Source: Lentisphaerota bacterium
GTDB lineage: Bacteria; Verrucomicrobiota; Kiritimatiellia; RFP12; UBA1067
Direction of reading: 5' to 3'
Assembly: GCA_015061765.1 (NCBI GenBank)
Contig: SUVZ01000196.1
Location: forward strand, 1 to 7,061
Length of the DNA: 7,061 nucleotides
Part shown: piece after piece, positions 1 through 6,119 of the stretch
How the letters are laid out: every line of letters starts with the position of its first letter
Numbering within the stretch: position 1 is the first letter of the stretch
The notes under the pieces: model-generated
Told to the model about the DNA's origin: nothing
What the model saw: only the letters and a program-made list of their open reading frames with translations
Database searches by the model: none
Position numbers and translations under genes: made by a program

Positions 1-2
1 TC

Positions 3-392
3 GGAATCAGGGCGAAAAAAGCGTCCGACGGATCGGTCGTGTACGGTCTGCCGAGCGCTGCGGCCCTTGCCCGTGAAGACGGCCTCACCGCCGTCGTTGG
101 TGACGCACGCCGCGGACTGTTCTGGGTTGTGGTGTACAACGGCGCCGAAACCGTCTCCGATTTCCGCCTTGTACAGAAGGATGGGCTTCCCGCGGCGATT
201 CCTGAATCGGCGACCATCGCCACCTCAGACGGAGTTCGCATAGGCGACGTCCTGAAGGAAACGTTCGGAGATCGGTACGCCGGCAGCACTCCGCCATCGG
301 CCGAAAGGCTGGCGGGAATCGCGATGACCCATCCGGAGATCCTTGTATGCGAACCGTTACCCGTATATCTCTCGCCGGCAGTCCGCACCTGA
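3..392 (+). CDS. tsaB: tRNA threonylcarbamoyladenosine biosynthesis protein TsaB, C-terminal part
   Basis: This is the 3' part of a gene cut by the left window edge: the frame is open from base 3 to a TGA at 390-392, giving 129 residues of a family usually about 220-230 long. The GTG at 39 is internal, not a start. TsaB is the inactive ASKHA-fold partner of TsaD in the cytosolic complex that makes N6-threonylcarbamoyladenosine at position 37 of ANN-decoding tRNAs. Visible evidence is the segment VYGLPSAAALA followed by the hallmark GDARRGLFWVVVYNG (family pattern D-A-R-R/K-G-x-V/F-Y/W), then a variable region with a late SAERLAGIA helix, and the terminal P-VYLSPAVRT, which matches the usual TsaB ending around a conserved Tyr-Leu. 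The N-terminal ATPase-like half lies outside the window. The next gene begins 7 nt after the stop, so the two may share a transcript. The assignment rests on motif recall rather than an alignment. Confidence 0.8.
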   Translation, partial: GIRAKKASDGSVVYGLPSAAALAREDGLTAVVGDARRGLFWVVVYNGAETVSDFRLVQKDGLPAAIPESATIATSDGVRIGDVLKETFGDRYAGSTPPSAERLAGIAMTHPEILVCEPLPVYLSPAVRT

Positions 393-399
393 CACACGT

Positions 400-1194
400 A
401 TGATTTCCTCAATCGCACTGTTTGCCACTTCTCTCATCTCGCCTTTTTTTGTGGAAGTGACGCCTGAATTCCGCTCATCCTACATATCATTGGGGAAACT
501 GATGGAGGACAGGCCGATGCTGGTCGTAGGCTCAAACGTCGGCTACGACTCTGGCAGCTTCGGGCGTTTCGGCGTACGCAACAGGGAAATAAGTTCGCTG
601 ACCGATCGGCGTTCCGACGTCCACCGCCATGCCTGCTATCATTCCGAATTCGGACCAATGTGGCAATACGACATTGACATCGCCGATGGCTGGAAGTTGA
701 CGAGCGACTTCTCGAAAGCATGGACGATATACCGCGGCTTCAAGGGGGCGAGCGCATCTTCCGACCGCACCTACCACTGGTGGCAGATTGACCAGGCGCT
801 CGTCAACCCCTACCTCACCCCCTTCTGGAGAATGCGCGAGTATGTGCACGGCAACGAATACTTCTATTTCAAGCTTGGGGTGAGACGCAGATTCCCGATA
901 CTGGAAGGCCTGTCGGTCACGCCCTCGACATTCGTGGAGGGCGGCAGCTCAAGATGCATAGTGCGTGTCGTGGGAGACAAACCGGGCGGGGGAGAATGGC
1001 GTGGAAACATGTCGACCCTGTCGTTCAGGCTCGAACTGAACTGGTCCGTATCGGAATCAGTATCCCTCTTCGCCTATGCAGAGCAGTATATGGTGGTGGG
1101 ATCCAGCCACCGCGACGCAAATGACGACAATCCGTACCGCTGCGCGCACAATGACTGGACAATGGGCGGCTTTGGCGCCAGATTCAGATTCTGA
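400..1194 (+). CDS. Putative outer-membrane beta-barrel protein, function unknown
   Basis: The protein has 264 residues from ATG 400. It begins with a hydrophobic, signal-like segment (about residues 4-19, SIALFATSLISPFF). It then shows many short alternating aromatic/polar strands, for example MWQYDIDIADGWKL near 87-100, YFYFKLGVRRRF near 154-165, LSFRLELNWSV near 207-217 and VSLFAYAEQYMVV near 221-233. It ends GGFGARFRF with a terminal Phe, the classic last-strand signature recognised by the BAM machinery. The barrel call is therefore from strand pattern and C-terminus, not a named family; no enzyme motif is visible. The start is uncertain. ATG 400 lies 7 nt after the tsaB stop but has no Shine-Dalgarno and no basic n-region. 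An in-frame TTG at 343, inside tsaB, has GGAG four bases upstream and adds 19 residues including an Arg-rich stretch that would supply a positive signal-peptide n-region. It may be co-transcribed with tsaB, but I see no functional link to t6A synthesis. Confidence 0.6.
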   Translation: MISSIALFATSLISPFFVEVTPEFRSSYISLGKLMEDRPMLVVGSNVGYDSGSFGRFGVRNREISSLTDRRSDVHRHACYHSEFGPMWQYDIDIADGWKLTSDFSKAWTIYRGFKGASASSDRTYHWWQIDQALVNPYLTPFWRMREYVHGNEYFYFKLGVRRRFPILEGLSVTPSTFVEGGSSRCIVRVVGDKPGGGEWRGNMSTLSFRLELNWSVSESVSLFAYAEQYMVVGSSHRDANDDNPYRCAHNDWTMGGFGARFRF

Positions 1195-1204
1195 ACCGTT
1201 TTTT

Positions 1205-1231
1205 CAAGACAGATTGTCTTGCAAAGCTTTG
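1205..1231. terminator. Inverted repeat between convergent genes, possible bidirectional terminator
   Basis: A perfect 7-bp inverted repeat, CAAGACA (1205-1211) and TGTCTTG (1215-1221), has a 3-nt GAT loop. It is followed at once by the 10-bp palindrome CAAAGCTTTG (1222-1231). The pair sits in the 40-nt gap between two genes that end facing each other, where a shared terminator is expected. Against a classic intrinsic terminator, the stem is AT-rich. The six-T run (1199-1204) precedes the stem on the + strand, so it reads as an A-run after the stem on the - strand. Neither direction has a good U-tract immediately 3' of the hairpin. Functional assignment is therefore tentative. Confidence 0.35.
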
Positions 1232-1234
1232 TCT

Positions 1235-2536
1235 TCAACCTCTGGGCCAGAACCTGTCCGTAAGTTTTGACGGGATGCCCACCTCGCTCTTGTCGAAGGA
1301 TTCCGCTAAAATCTTCCATCCGAGATCAAGCGCCGCCTCAAGCGGAATGTTCACGGAAAGATCCATCATCTCCTTCTCGAAGGATGCGCCGTACTTGAGG
1401 AGTTTGCGGTCCCATGCACTCATCTTGAAGCCCATAGACTGCTTCTCCACAGTCTCCTTGTATGCGGCGTAGAGCTTGATCATCGCGTCCATGACAGTGC
1501 GGTGGTCCTCGCGCGTGTTCTTGTTCACCTGCTGCTTGAGACGGCTCAGCGAACCGAACGGCTCGATGCGCCCGTTACGCAGATAGAACTGCCCTTCCGT
1601 TATGTAGCCCGTATTATCGGGAACGGGATGCGTGACGTCGTCGCCGGGCATCGTCGTTACGGCAAGGATCGTTATGGACCCTGAATCCTTGAAGTCCACA
1701 GCCTTCTCATATCGGGCGGCGAGCTGCGAGTAAAGGTCGCCCGGGTAGCCGCGGTTTGACGGAATCTGCTCCATCGTGATGGCAATTTCCTTCATCGCGT
1801 CCGCAAAGGATGTCATGTCCGTGAGAAGGACGAGAACATCCTTGCCTTCAAGCGCGAACTTCTCCGCAACTGCGAGGGAAACATCCGGGACGAGCATGCA
1901 CTCCACCGTAGGGTCGGCGGCAGTATGCACGAACATGACGGTCTTGGCCAGAGCGCCCGACTTGTCGAGCGTACTGCGGAACTTGAGGTATTCGTCGTAC
2001 TTGAGCCCCATGCCGCCGATGACGATCACATCGGAGTCCGCCTGAAGCGCAATGCGCGCAAGCAGATCGTTGTACGGTTCGCCAGCGCGCGCAAAGATGG
2101 GAAGCTTCTGCGACTTGACGAGCGAGTTGAAAAGATCGATCATCGGAATGTTCGTGCGTACCATCTGGTTCGGCATCACTCGACGCACAGGGTTGACGGA
2201 CGGCTGGCCGATGGGGGCAGGATTCTCGTCGATCGCCGGTCCACCATCGCGCGGAACGCATGCGCCCGTGAACGCACGCCCGAGAAGCGCCTGCGAGAAC
2301 GGCACCTTCATCGTCTCGCCCAGGAACCGCACCTTTGCGGCTGTATCCACGCCTCGCGCGCCCGCGAAGATCTGGAGCGTGACGTTCGGCCCGTCCAACT
2401 TGATGACCTGCGCAAGCGACGTGCCCGCGCGGGACTCTATTTCCGCGATCTCATTGTATTTAACACCCTCTGCACGAAGCGTGGCAACGCTTCCTGAAAG
2501 CGCGTCGATCTTGTGGTACACCTTGTTGTTGAACAT
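1235..2536 (-). CDS. atpB: V-type ATP synthase/ATPase subunit B (non-catalytic nucleotide-site subunit)
   Basis: This complete 433-residue protein is the B subunit of the V1 (A1) head, which alternates with catalytic A subunits in the cytosolic A3B3 ring of an ion-translocating rotary ATPase. It matches the family from end to end: an N-terminal beta-barrel (about 1-75), the segment [18 protein letters not shown] (126-143), a degenerate P-loop region without the Walker A GKT (about 148-162, as expected for B subunits), [17 protein letters not shown] (235-251), the RGYPGDLYS motif (262-270), [20 protein letters not shown] (305-324) and SLSRL (329-333), then a helical C-terminal domain. I recognise the wording [17 protein letters not shown] and [10 protein letters not shown] as that of the chlamydial/PVC subfamily, not the Enterococcus/Thermus one. 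ATG 2536 is supported by AAAGG ten bases upstream and a promoter at 2575-2603. Length is normal and the reading frame intact. No other ATPase subunit gene adjoins it, which is odd because B normally sits between A and D. Confidence 0.95.
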   Translation of the reverse strand: MFNNKVYHKIDALSGSVATLRAEGVKYNEIAEIESRAGTSLAQVIKLDGPNVTLQIFAGARGVDTAAKVRFLGETMKVPFSQALLGRAFTGACVPRDGGPAIDENPAPIGQPSVNPVRRVMPNQMVRTNIPMIDLFNSLVKSQKLPIFARAGEPYNDLLARIALQADSDVIVIGGMGLKYDEYLKFRSTLDKSGALAKTVMFVHTAADPTVECMLVPDVSLAVAEKFALEGKDVLVLLTDMTSFADAMKEIAITMEQIPSNRGYPGDLYSQLAARYEKAVDFKDSGSITILAVTTMPGDDVTHPVPDNTGYITEGQFYLRNGRIEPFGSLSRLKQQVNKNTREDHRTVMDAMIKLYAAYKETVEKQSMGFKMSAWDRKLLKYGASFEKEMMDLSVNIPLEAALDLGWKILAESFDKSEVGIPSKLTDRFWPRG

Positions 2537-2546
2537 CTCTGCTGAA

Positions 2547-2551
2547 CCTTT
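2547..2551 (-). promoter_or_regulatory. Ribosome binding site of the V-ATPase B gene
   Basis: AAAGG, part of the purine-rich GTAGAAAGG, ends 10 nt before ATG 2536. It supports this start, and the protein N-terminus also aligns with the family from residue 1. Confidence 0.55.
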
Positions 2552-2574
2552 CTACCTGAGTGAAAGTAGGTGCA

Positions 2575-2603
2575 AGTATACCACAATCGCCCATTTCCCT
2601 CAA
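2575..2603 (-). promoter_or_regulatory. Sigma70-like promoter for the V-ATPase B gene
   Basis: Reading the - strand, a -35 box TTGAGG (2598-2603; four of six consensus bases, with TTGA intact) is followed by exactly 17 bp and a -10 box TATACT (2575-2580; five of six). The -10 box is preceded by TGG, giving an extended -10 element. Transcription would begin near 2568, leaving a leader of roughly 32 nt before ATG 2536. The AAAGG ribosome binding site (2547-2551) lies within that leader. This is the best promoter-like sequence in the intergenic regions and implies that the ATPase gene can be transcribed independently of the GH123-like gene upstream. Base-matching only; no transcript data. Confidence 0.6.
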
Positions 2604-2628
2604 ATTCGCCCGCGCCAAACCGGACATA

Positions 2629-2651
2629 GACACATCTTCAGAAGGAGTGTC
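2629..2651 (-). terminator. Weak hairpin overlapping the stop of the GH123-like gene
   Basis: On the - strand, GACAC (from 2651) and GTGTC (to 2629) can pair, with an inner CTT/AAG pairing after a 2-nt mismatch. The hairpin begins on the gene's stop codon. No T-run follows it, so this is at best a weak or factor-assisted end signal. It is listed because it lies between this gene and a downstream promoter. Confidence 0.2.
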
Positions 2652-4758
2652 AGTCCTCAATCATGTGCGCCAGGCGTTTCCGCGCGGCGCGAAGCATCTG
2701 TGGACTGCGGGAGTAGTCGGTTGCCGTCTTCACGATGGTTCTGGTGACGGCGTCACATGCCTGCAGCCCCGCCTTTTTGGCGGCAAGCTGGAGATATTCA
2801 TAGTCCTCCACGCCATCACGGCACTGTGCCAACTTGATCGATGGCCATATTCCATCTTCACCGGGATACATCATTATCCCGTCTCCGGGCATGCCATTGC
2901 CGTTGTGCGTACGGAACCAGGGGAAAAATGTATCGCCCGGATCGAAGCGGCGGTTTCCGTGCCACTTGTTCACTATCCAAAAAAGCAGTCCGTCGGACCG
3001 GTACAGATGCGTCATCCACCCAAGAAGGCGCCCTTCTATTGGAGGATATTCCCATGACGCGAAGTTCGCATACGGATATGTGGGAGAACAGCACACGTAC
3101 CACCACACCTTCTTTCCTTCCTTGCGCAACATCTCTGATACGTCAATGCTGTAGGCATCAGTAGTGGGACAGAGCCAATCGCACGCAAGCGGACCCTTGA
3201 TTCTGCCATTCACGAAATCCTGATAATTCCTTGCGGTCGTCATCATCGGTATTCCGGGAACCTCACTCTGAAACCTGCGCCAGAAACTCTCTATCACGGG
3301 ATTGAAACTCTTTGGCCGTTCATCAAAGCCGTACACGTACGCCATGCTGTCCAGACCATGCTTTTTAAGCTCTTGCACATACGGTTTGACTATCCCCACG
3401 AAATAATCGCAGAACTTCGGATCCTTCAATGCATCAGCGGAACAGGTAAGCACCCAGCGGGCATTGGGATCCTTCGGTGGCGGCACGATATTGAGTATGT
3501 TGAACCGATTCATCCCCCTGCTTCTGGCGTAAAGCAGGTCCCCTATCTCCGGCGGTGTCGTGCGGGATATGTCATCAGGATTCAGACGATGATCAAGCAT
3601 CACGTCAATCGCCTCCCTCTTGCGCCGCCTGAAATCCTCCGGATAGAGAGCTCTGATGAATCCATCCATCAGAGCGAACGCAGTCTCCATGCCAAATGTT
3701 GCGGGGAGAGCGAAGTTCTCGACCGTTACGGATACCGGCACGCGCGCCATCTCCCTGCCGCCGTCCCGGACGACAATGACGCCGCAATACTCACCGGCCG
3801 CAGCATCATGTTCGGCGAAGACCGTAACCCACGCACCCTGCGTGGAAGCCGGACGCACCCGCATCGGAGCAGGCGGCAGAAGAGGATCGGGAAACCAGCG
3901 TTCGTCTGCGGGGAACGCATGCGGGTGGCGCAGAGCTCCATGCTCGCGGGCGAGATATCCCTGCCTGCGCCAGTCGACGCGCCCGCGAAGGACGCCCCCG
4001 TCCCTGCGCTTCAGCGGAGAGATGTGGAGCGTGGCGGCACGCCACTCTACATCTCCGGCGGTGGATATGAGAACCTGCGCCGACTCACGCTCGCGCTTTG
4101 CGAGCGAAAGCCTAATTCCGGAAGATGCGTCGCGCTGAGGAAACGTAAGCGGCGTCACAAGTTTCATCGAATCCTCCGTCCATACCTTCACTTTGCCAGA
4201 CGGTATTGGAGAGGAAACGGTGTCGGGCAACGCCTCGGATTCCACGACGGTCTTGAGCCTGCGTCCGCTGAGCACGACTCTGGTGACAGACCGAGTGTTC
4301 GAGAACGGTCTATCTGTGACTGCGAATGTGGAAATCGTCTCTCCATTGCCCATCATACGCTCAACCTTGAAGTCCCGGAAGCTGACGGAACCGCGGGTTT
4401 TCTCCCCCTTCGCCTTGCTGCGGAAAATGGCGTAGGCATCGATCTTCTTCACGGGCTTCTTGGGAATGAACACTTTTTTGGTCTCCTCCCAGTCATGCGT
4501 TCCAAGAGTGAAATTCGCCTTTCTGGCCCATGCAGCCGTTCCGTCGGCATAGAACACATCGAGGAACATACAATATTCAAGCGCATGCGCATCCGTCGCC
4601 TTGCTCCAGCCGGAAAACACAATCGGTTCGTCAGACGGATTGTCGTACTTGAACACCTTCCACAATCCCTGCTTGACAGGCACATGATCGGCCATCGCCA
4701 TAAAAGCGGCGGCCGTCACAACGGATACGGAAAGAAAGAACTTATTGACCATCACCAT
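2650..4758 (-). CDS. Secreted DUF4091/GH123-like protein, putative glycoside hydrolase
   Basis: This 702-residue exported protein has a signal peptide at 1-23 (hydrophobic SVSVVTAAAFM, cleavage expected after AMA-23). An N-terminal beta-sandwich-like domain follows (about 24-135: IVFSGWSKA, LDVFYADGTAAWA, GTHDWEE, VSFRDFKVERM), resembling accessory carbohydrate-binding modules. A middle beta-rich region (about 185-350) ends in VPVSVTVENFALP. The C-terminal (beta/alpha)8-like catalytic region has YVYGFDERPK with an adjacent Asp479-Glu480 pair, the arrangement GH123 beta-N-acetylgalactosaminidases use in substrate-assisted catalysis. It ends with the DUF4091 signature: EGRLLGWMTHLYRSDGLLFW (575-594), MPGDGIMMYPG (623-633) and CRDGVEDYEYL (646-656). 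The true substrate is unknown, because most DUF4091 proteins are uncharacterised. Start: ATG 4758 has AGGG 8 nt upstream (4767-4770), and an ATG two codons later (4752) is also possible. It lies 94 nt downstream of the PHP-like gene on the same strand, and the two may be co-transcribed. Confidence 0.85.
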   Translation of the reverse strand: MVMVNKFFLSVSVVTAAAFMAMADHVPVKQGLWKVFKYDNPSDEPIVFSGWSKATDAHALEYCMFLDVFYADGTAAWARKANFTLGTHDWEETKKVFIPKKPVKKIDAYAIFRSKAKGEKTRGSVSFRDFKVERMMGNGETISTFAVTDRPFSNTRSVTRVVLSGRRLKTVVESEALPDTVSSPIPSGKVKVWTEDSMKLVTPLTFPQRDASSGIRLSLAKRERESAQVLISTAGDVEWRAATLHISPLKRRDGGVLRGRVDWRRQGYLAREHGALRHPHAFPADERWFPDPLLPPAPMRVRPASTQGAWVTVFAEHDAAAGEYCGVIVVRDGGREMARVPVSVTVENFALPATFGMETAFALMDGFIRALYPEDFRRRKREAIDVMLDHRLNPDDISRTTPPEIGDLLYARSRGMNRFNILNIVPPPKDPNARWVLTCSADALKDPKFCDYFVGIVKPYVQELKKHGLDSMAYVYGFDERPKSFNPVIESFWRRFQSEVPGIPMMTTARNYQDFVNGRIKGPLACDWLCPTTDAYSIDVSEMLRKEGKKVWWYVCCSPTYPYANFASWEYPPIEGRLLGWMTHLYRSDGLLFWIVNKWHGNRRFDPGDTFFPWFRTHNGNGMPGDGIMMYPGEDGIWPSIKLAQCRDGVEDYEYLQLAAKKAGLQACDAVTRTIVKTATDYSRSPQMLRAARKRLAHMIED

Positions 4759-4808
4759 AGTTCAAGCCCTGATCCCTTCACATTAATCATCGGTTTTTAC
4801 AACTACGC

Positions 4809-4846
4809 CAAGACAGCCTGCCTAAGCAATCAGCATTCCCGTCTTG
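4809..4846. repeat. Spaced inverted repeat in the intergenic gap before the GH123-like gene
   Basis: CAAGAC (4809-4814) and GTCTTG (4841-4846) form 6-bp arms separated by 26 nt in the 94-nt gap between the PHP-like and GH123-like genes. The same arm sequence makes the stem at 1205-1221. It could be a weak terminator or attenuator of the upstream gene or an operator, but there is no adjacent T-run and the long loop makes a stable hairpin doubtful. The rest of this gap holds no convincing promoter: the best pairing is TTGGCG and GATTAA, four and three of six. Confidence 0.25.
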
Positions 4847-4852
4847 CCGATA

Positions 4853-6103
4853 TCAGCTCAACATGAACGGCTGAGAATAGAGGACTTCACCGCAACCATC
4901 GGCGGCAGTTGCACGGATCCGGGCGAACACATCGTCATGCGCCCTGACTGCCCCTCCCTGAGACTTGGCATTCCAGACAACTTCACGTCCTTCGGCCTTC
5001 TTTGCCACACCTCGCGCCGTAACCACCTCGAAATGCGCAGGCTTGTCGGTCGACGCCTTCACGCATTTTCCGTCAAACGAAAGATGCGTGAACGCCAACT
5101 CGTCCAGGCCGTGCTTTGCCCCATAGAAATTGCCTTCGCGATATGCCTTAAGGCAAGCGTGGACGGTCCGTTCCTCCACACACAGGACATTAACCCCGAA
5201 ATCCTTCTTCCTGATCGACCAATCAGGCACGAAGAAACCAAAGCATTGCCTTCCCGTAGAAAGGGCGTAGTCCCAGTAGGCTTCACTGTTTCTTCCGGCC
5301 TCTAGCACTTCAATCCCCAACACACGAGGATCGTGGTCAAGTATCTCCAGCATCAGCGAACGGCTGAGCTTCGTCCATGTAGGATGGTTGATAGTAACCC
5401 CGCCACCATCCTCATGAATCAACCCCGCAATCATCCGATCTACGGCCACACGCCATTTCTCGCCGGATCCGAAGTAATATCCTCCTTCAGACCAGGTCTT
5501 GTATCTGTTGCGGGCGTCAAACGTTCCTGACGCATATGCGGAACCCGGTGCGCACATGTGCAGATTTCCGGCGAACTTGCCATTGTCCAGACGGAACCCA
5601 TGATGCTCTGCATTGGGTGCCTCAAGCACTCCTTCCGGCAACGGCTTGAAAAGAGGCGCTCCCTCCTTGAACGGAAGCTTTGAGGCAAGTCCCGGATCAA
5701 TCTTGTCCTTAAAGCCATCAAGGATGCTGTTCCAGTCGAAAGGCCCGGGAGTTAATTTCCCTTTTATCGTCACAGGATGCTCATGATGCATTATGTAATA
5801 GTTCTTCGTCATCTTCGACGCCGGAACATAAGGCGCACTCGGATAGTAGTTGGACATCGTCATAAGTCCGAAACCACGCTTCAGATACACATCCAGCATC
5901 TTCTGGCTTGTGCAATGCCCATGTGACGTTGTCTTCACGCGCATCACCTTGGACCAATCCAGCCCCCGGTACGGGACGCGGTTGCGGGGCGGGGCACCCC
6001 GTTTCACATTAGGCAACGGAACATCTTTTGATGCGTATGCGACATCAAATCGAGAAATGATTGCGCTCGCTGCGCCAAGCTTGACAAATTCTCTCCTCTT
6101 CAT
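4853..6103 (-). CDS. Tat-exported PHP-domain-like protein, putative metal-dependent phosphoesterase
   Basis: This 416-residue protein opens with a twin-arginine signal, MKRREFVKLGAASAII (Arg3-Arg4, Phe6, Lys8), so it should be exported folded. The body resembles PHP (polymerase and histidinol phosphatase) proteins. It has the HxH first motif at His61-Gly-His63, a strand-turn at 79-86 (GLMTMSNYY), an EHH cluster (166-168), His182, GGGVTINHPTW with His240 (233-243), VLGIEVLEAG (261-270), and FVPDWS with Asp294 (291-296). A C-terminal beta-sandwich-like region follows (about 335-416). Where canonical PHP proteins have Asp-His after the second strand, this has Asn85-Tyr86. The last motif reads Asp-Trp rather than Asp-His/Ser. 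Activity and substrate are therefore uncertain. Start: ATG 6103 is chosen because the Tat motif begins there and GAGAGG sits 7 nt upstream; ATG 6130 would overlap the preceding gene. The SUMF1 gene ends 16 nt upstream, suggesting an operon. Confidence 0.75.
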   Translation of the reverse strand: MKRREFVKLGAASAIISRFDVAYASKDVPLPNVKRGAPPRNRVPYRGLDWSKVMRVKTTSHGHCTSQKMLDVYLKRGFGLMTMSNYYPSAPYVPASKMTKNYYIMHHEHPVTIKGKLTPGPFDWNSILDGFKDKIDPGLASKLPFKEGAPLFKPLPEGVLEAPNAEHHGFRLDNGKFAGNLHMCAPGSAYASGTFDARNRYKTWSEGGYYFGSGEKWRVAVDRMIAGLIHEDGGGVTINHPTWTKLSRSLMLEILDHDPRVLGIEVLEAGRNSEAYWDYALSTGRQCFGFFVPDWSIRKKDFGVNVLCVEERTVHACLKAYREGNFYGAKHGLDELAFTHLSFDGKCVKASTDKPAHFEVVTARGVAKKAEGREVVWNAKSQGGAVRAHDDVFARIRATAADGCGEVLYSQPFMLS

Positions 6104-6110
6104 GGAAGCA

Positions 6111-6116
6111 CCTCTC
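6111..6116 (-). promoter_or_regulatory. Ribosome binding site that fixes the PHP-like start
   Basis: GAGAGG within a purine-rich run lies 7 nt before ATG 6103. The upstream ATG at 6130 has no comparable site and would place nine extra residues ahead of the Tat motif, so 6103 is preferred. Confidence 0.65.
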
Positions 6117-6119
6117 TCT

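Noticed and set aside
1925..2747. Overlapping + strand open frames (190 and 231 codons) opposite the V-ATPase B gene
   Set aside because: Both are antisense shadows of a highly conserved gene. Neither translation shows a recognisable domain, and the longer one crosses the ATPase promoter region.
4759..4852. Possible promoter TTGGCG-17-GATTAA before the GH123-like gene
   Set aside because: Only four and three of six consensus bases match; no better than chance in an AT-rich gap, so it is not listed as a promoter.
3358..4866. A 502-codon open frame on the + strand opposite the GH123-like gene
   Set aside because: It is antisense to a gene with clear family motifs along its length. Its translation is Arg/His-rich and low in recognisable motifs, as expected for the complement of a GC-rich coding strand. 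It also runs through the intergenic gap and into the end of the PHP-like gene.
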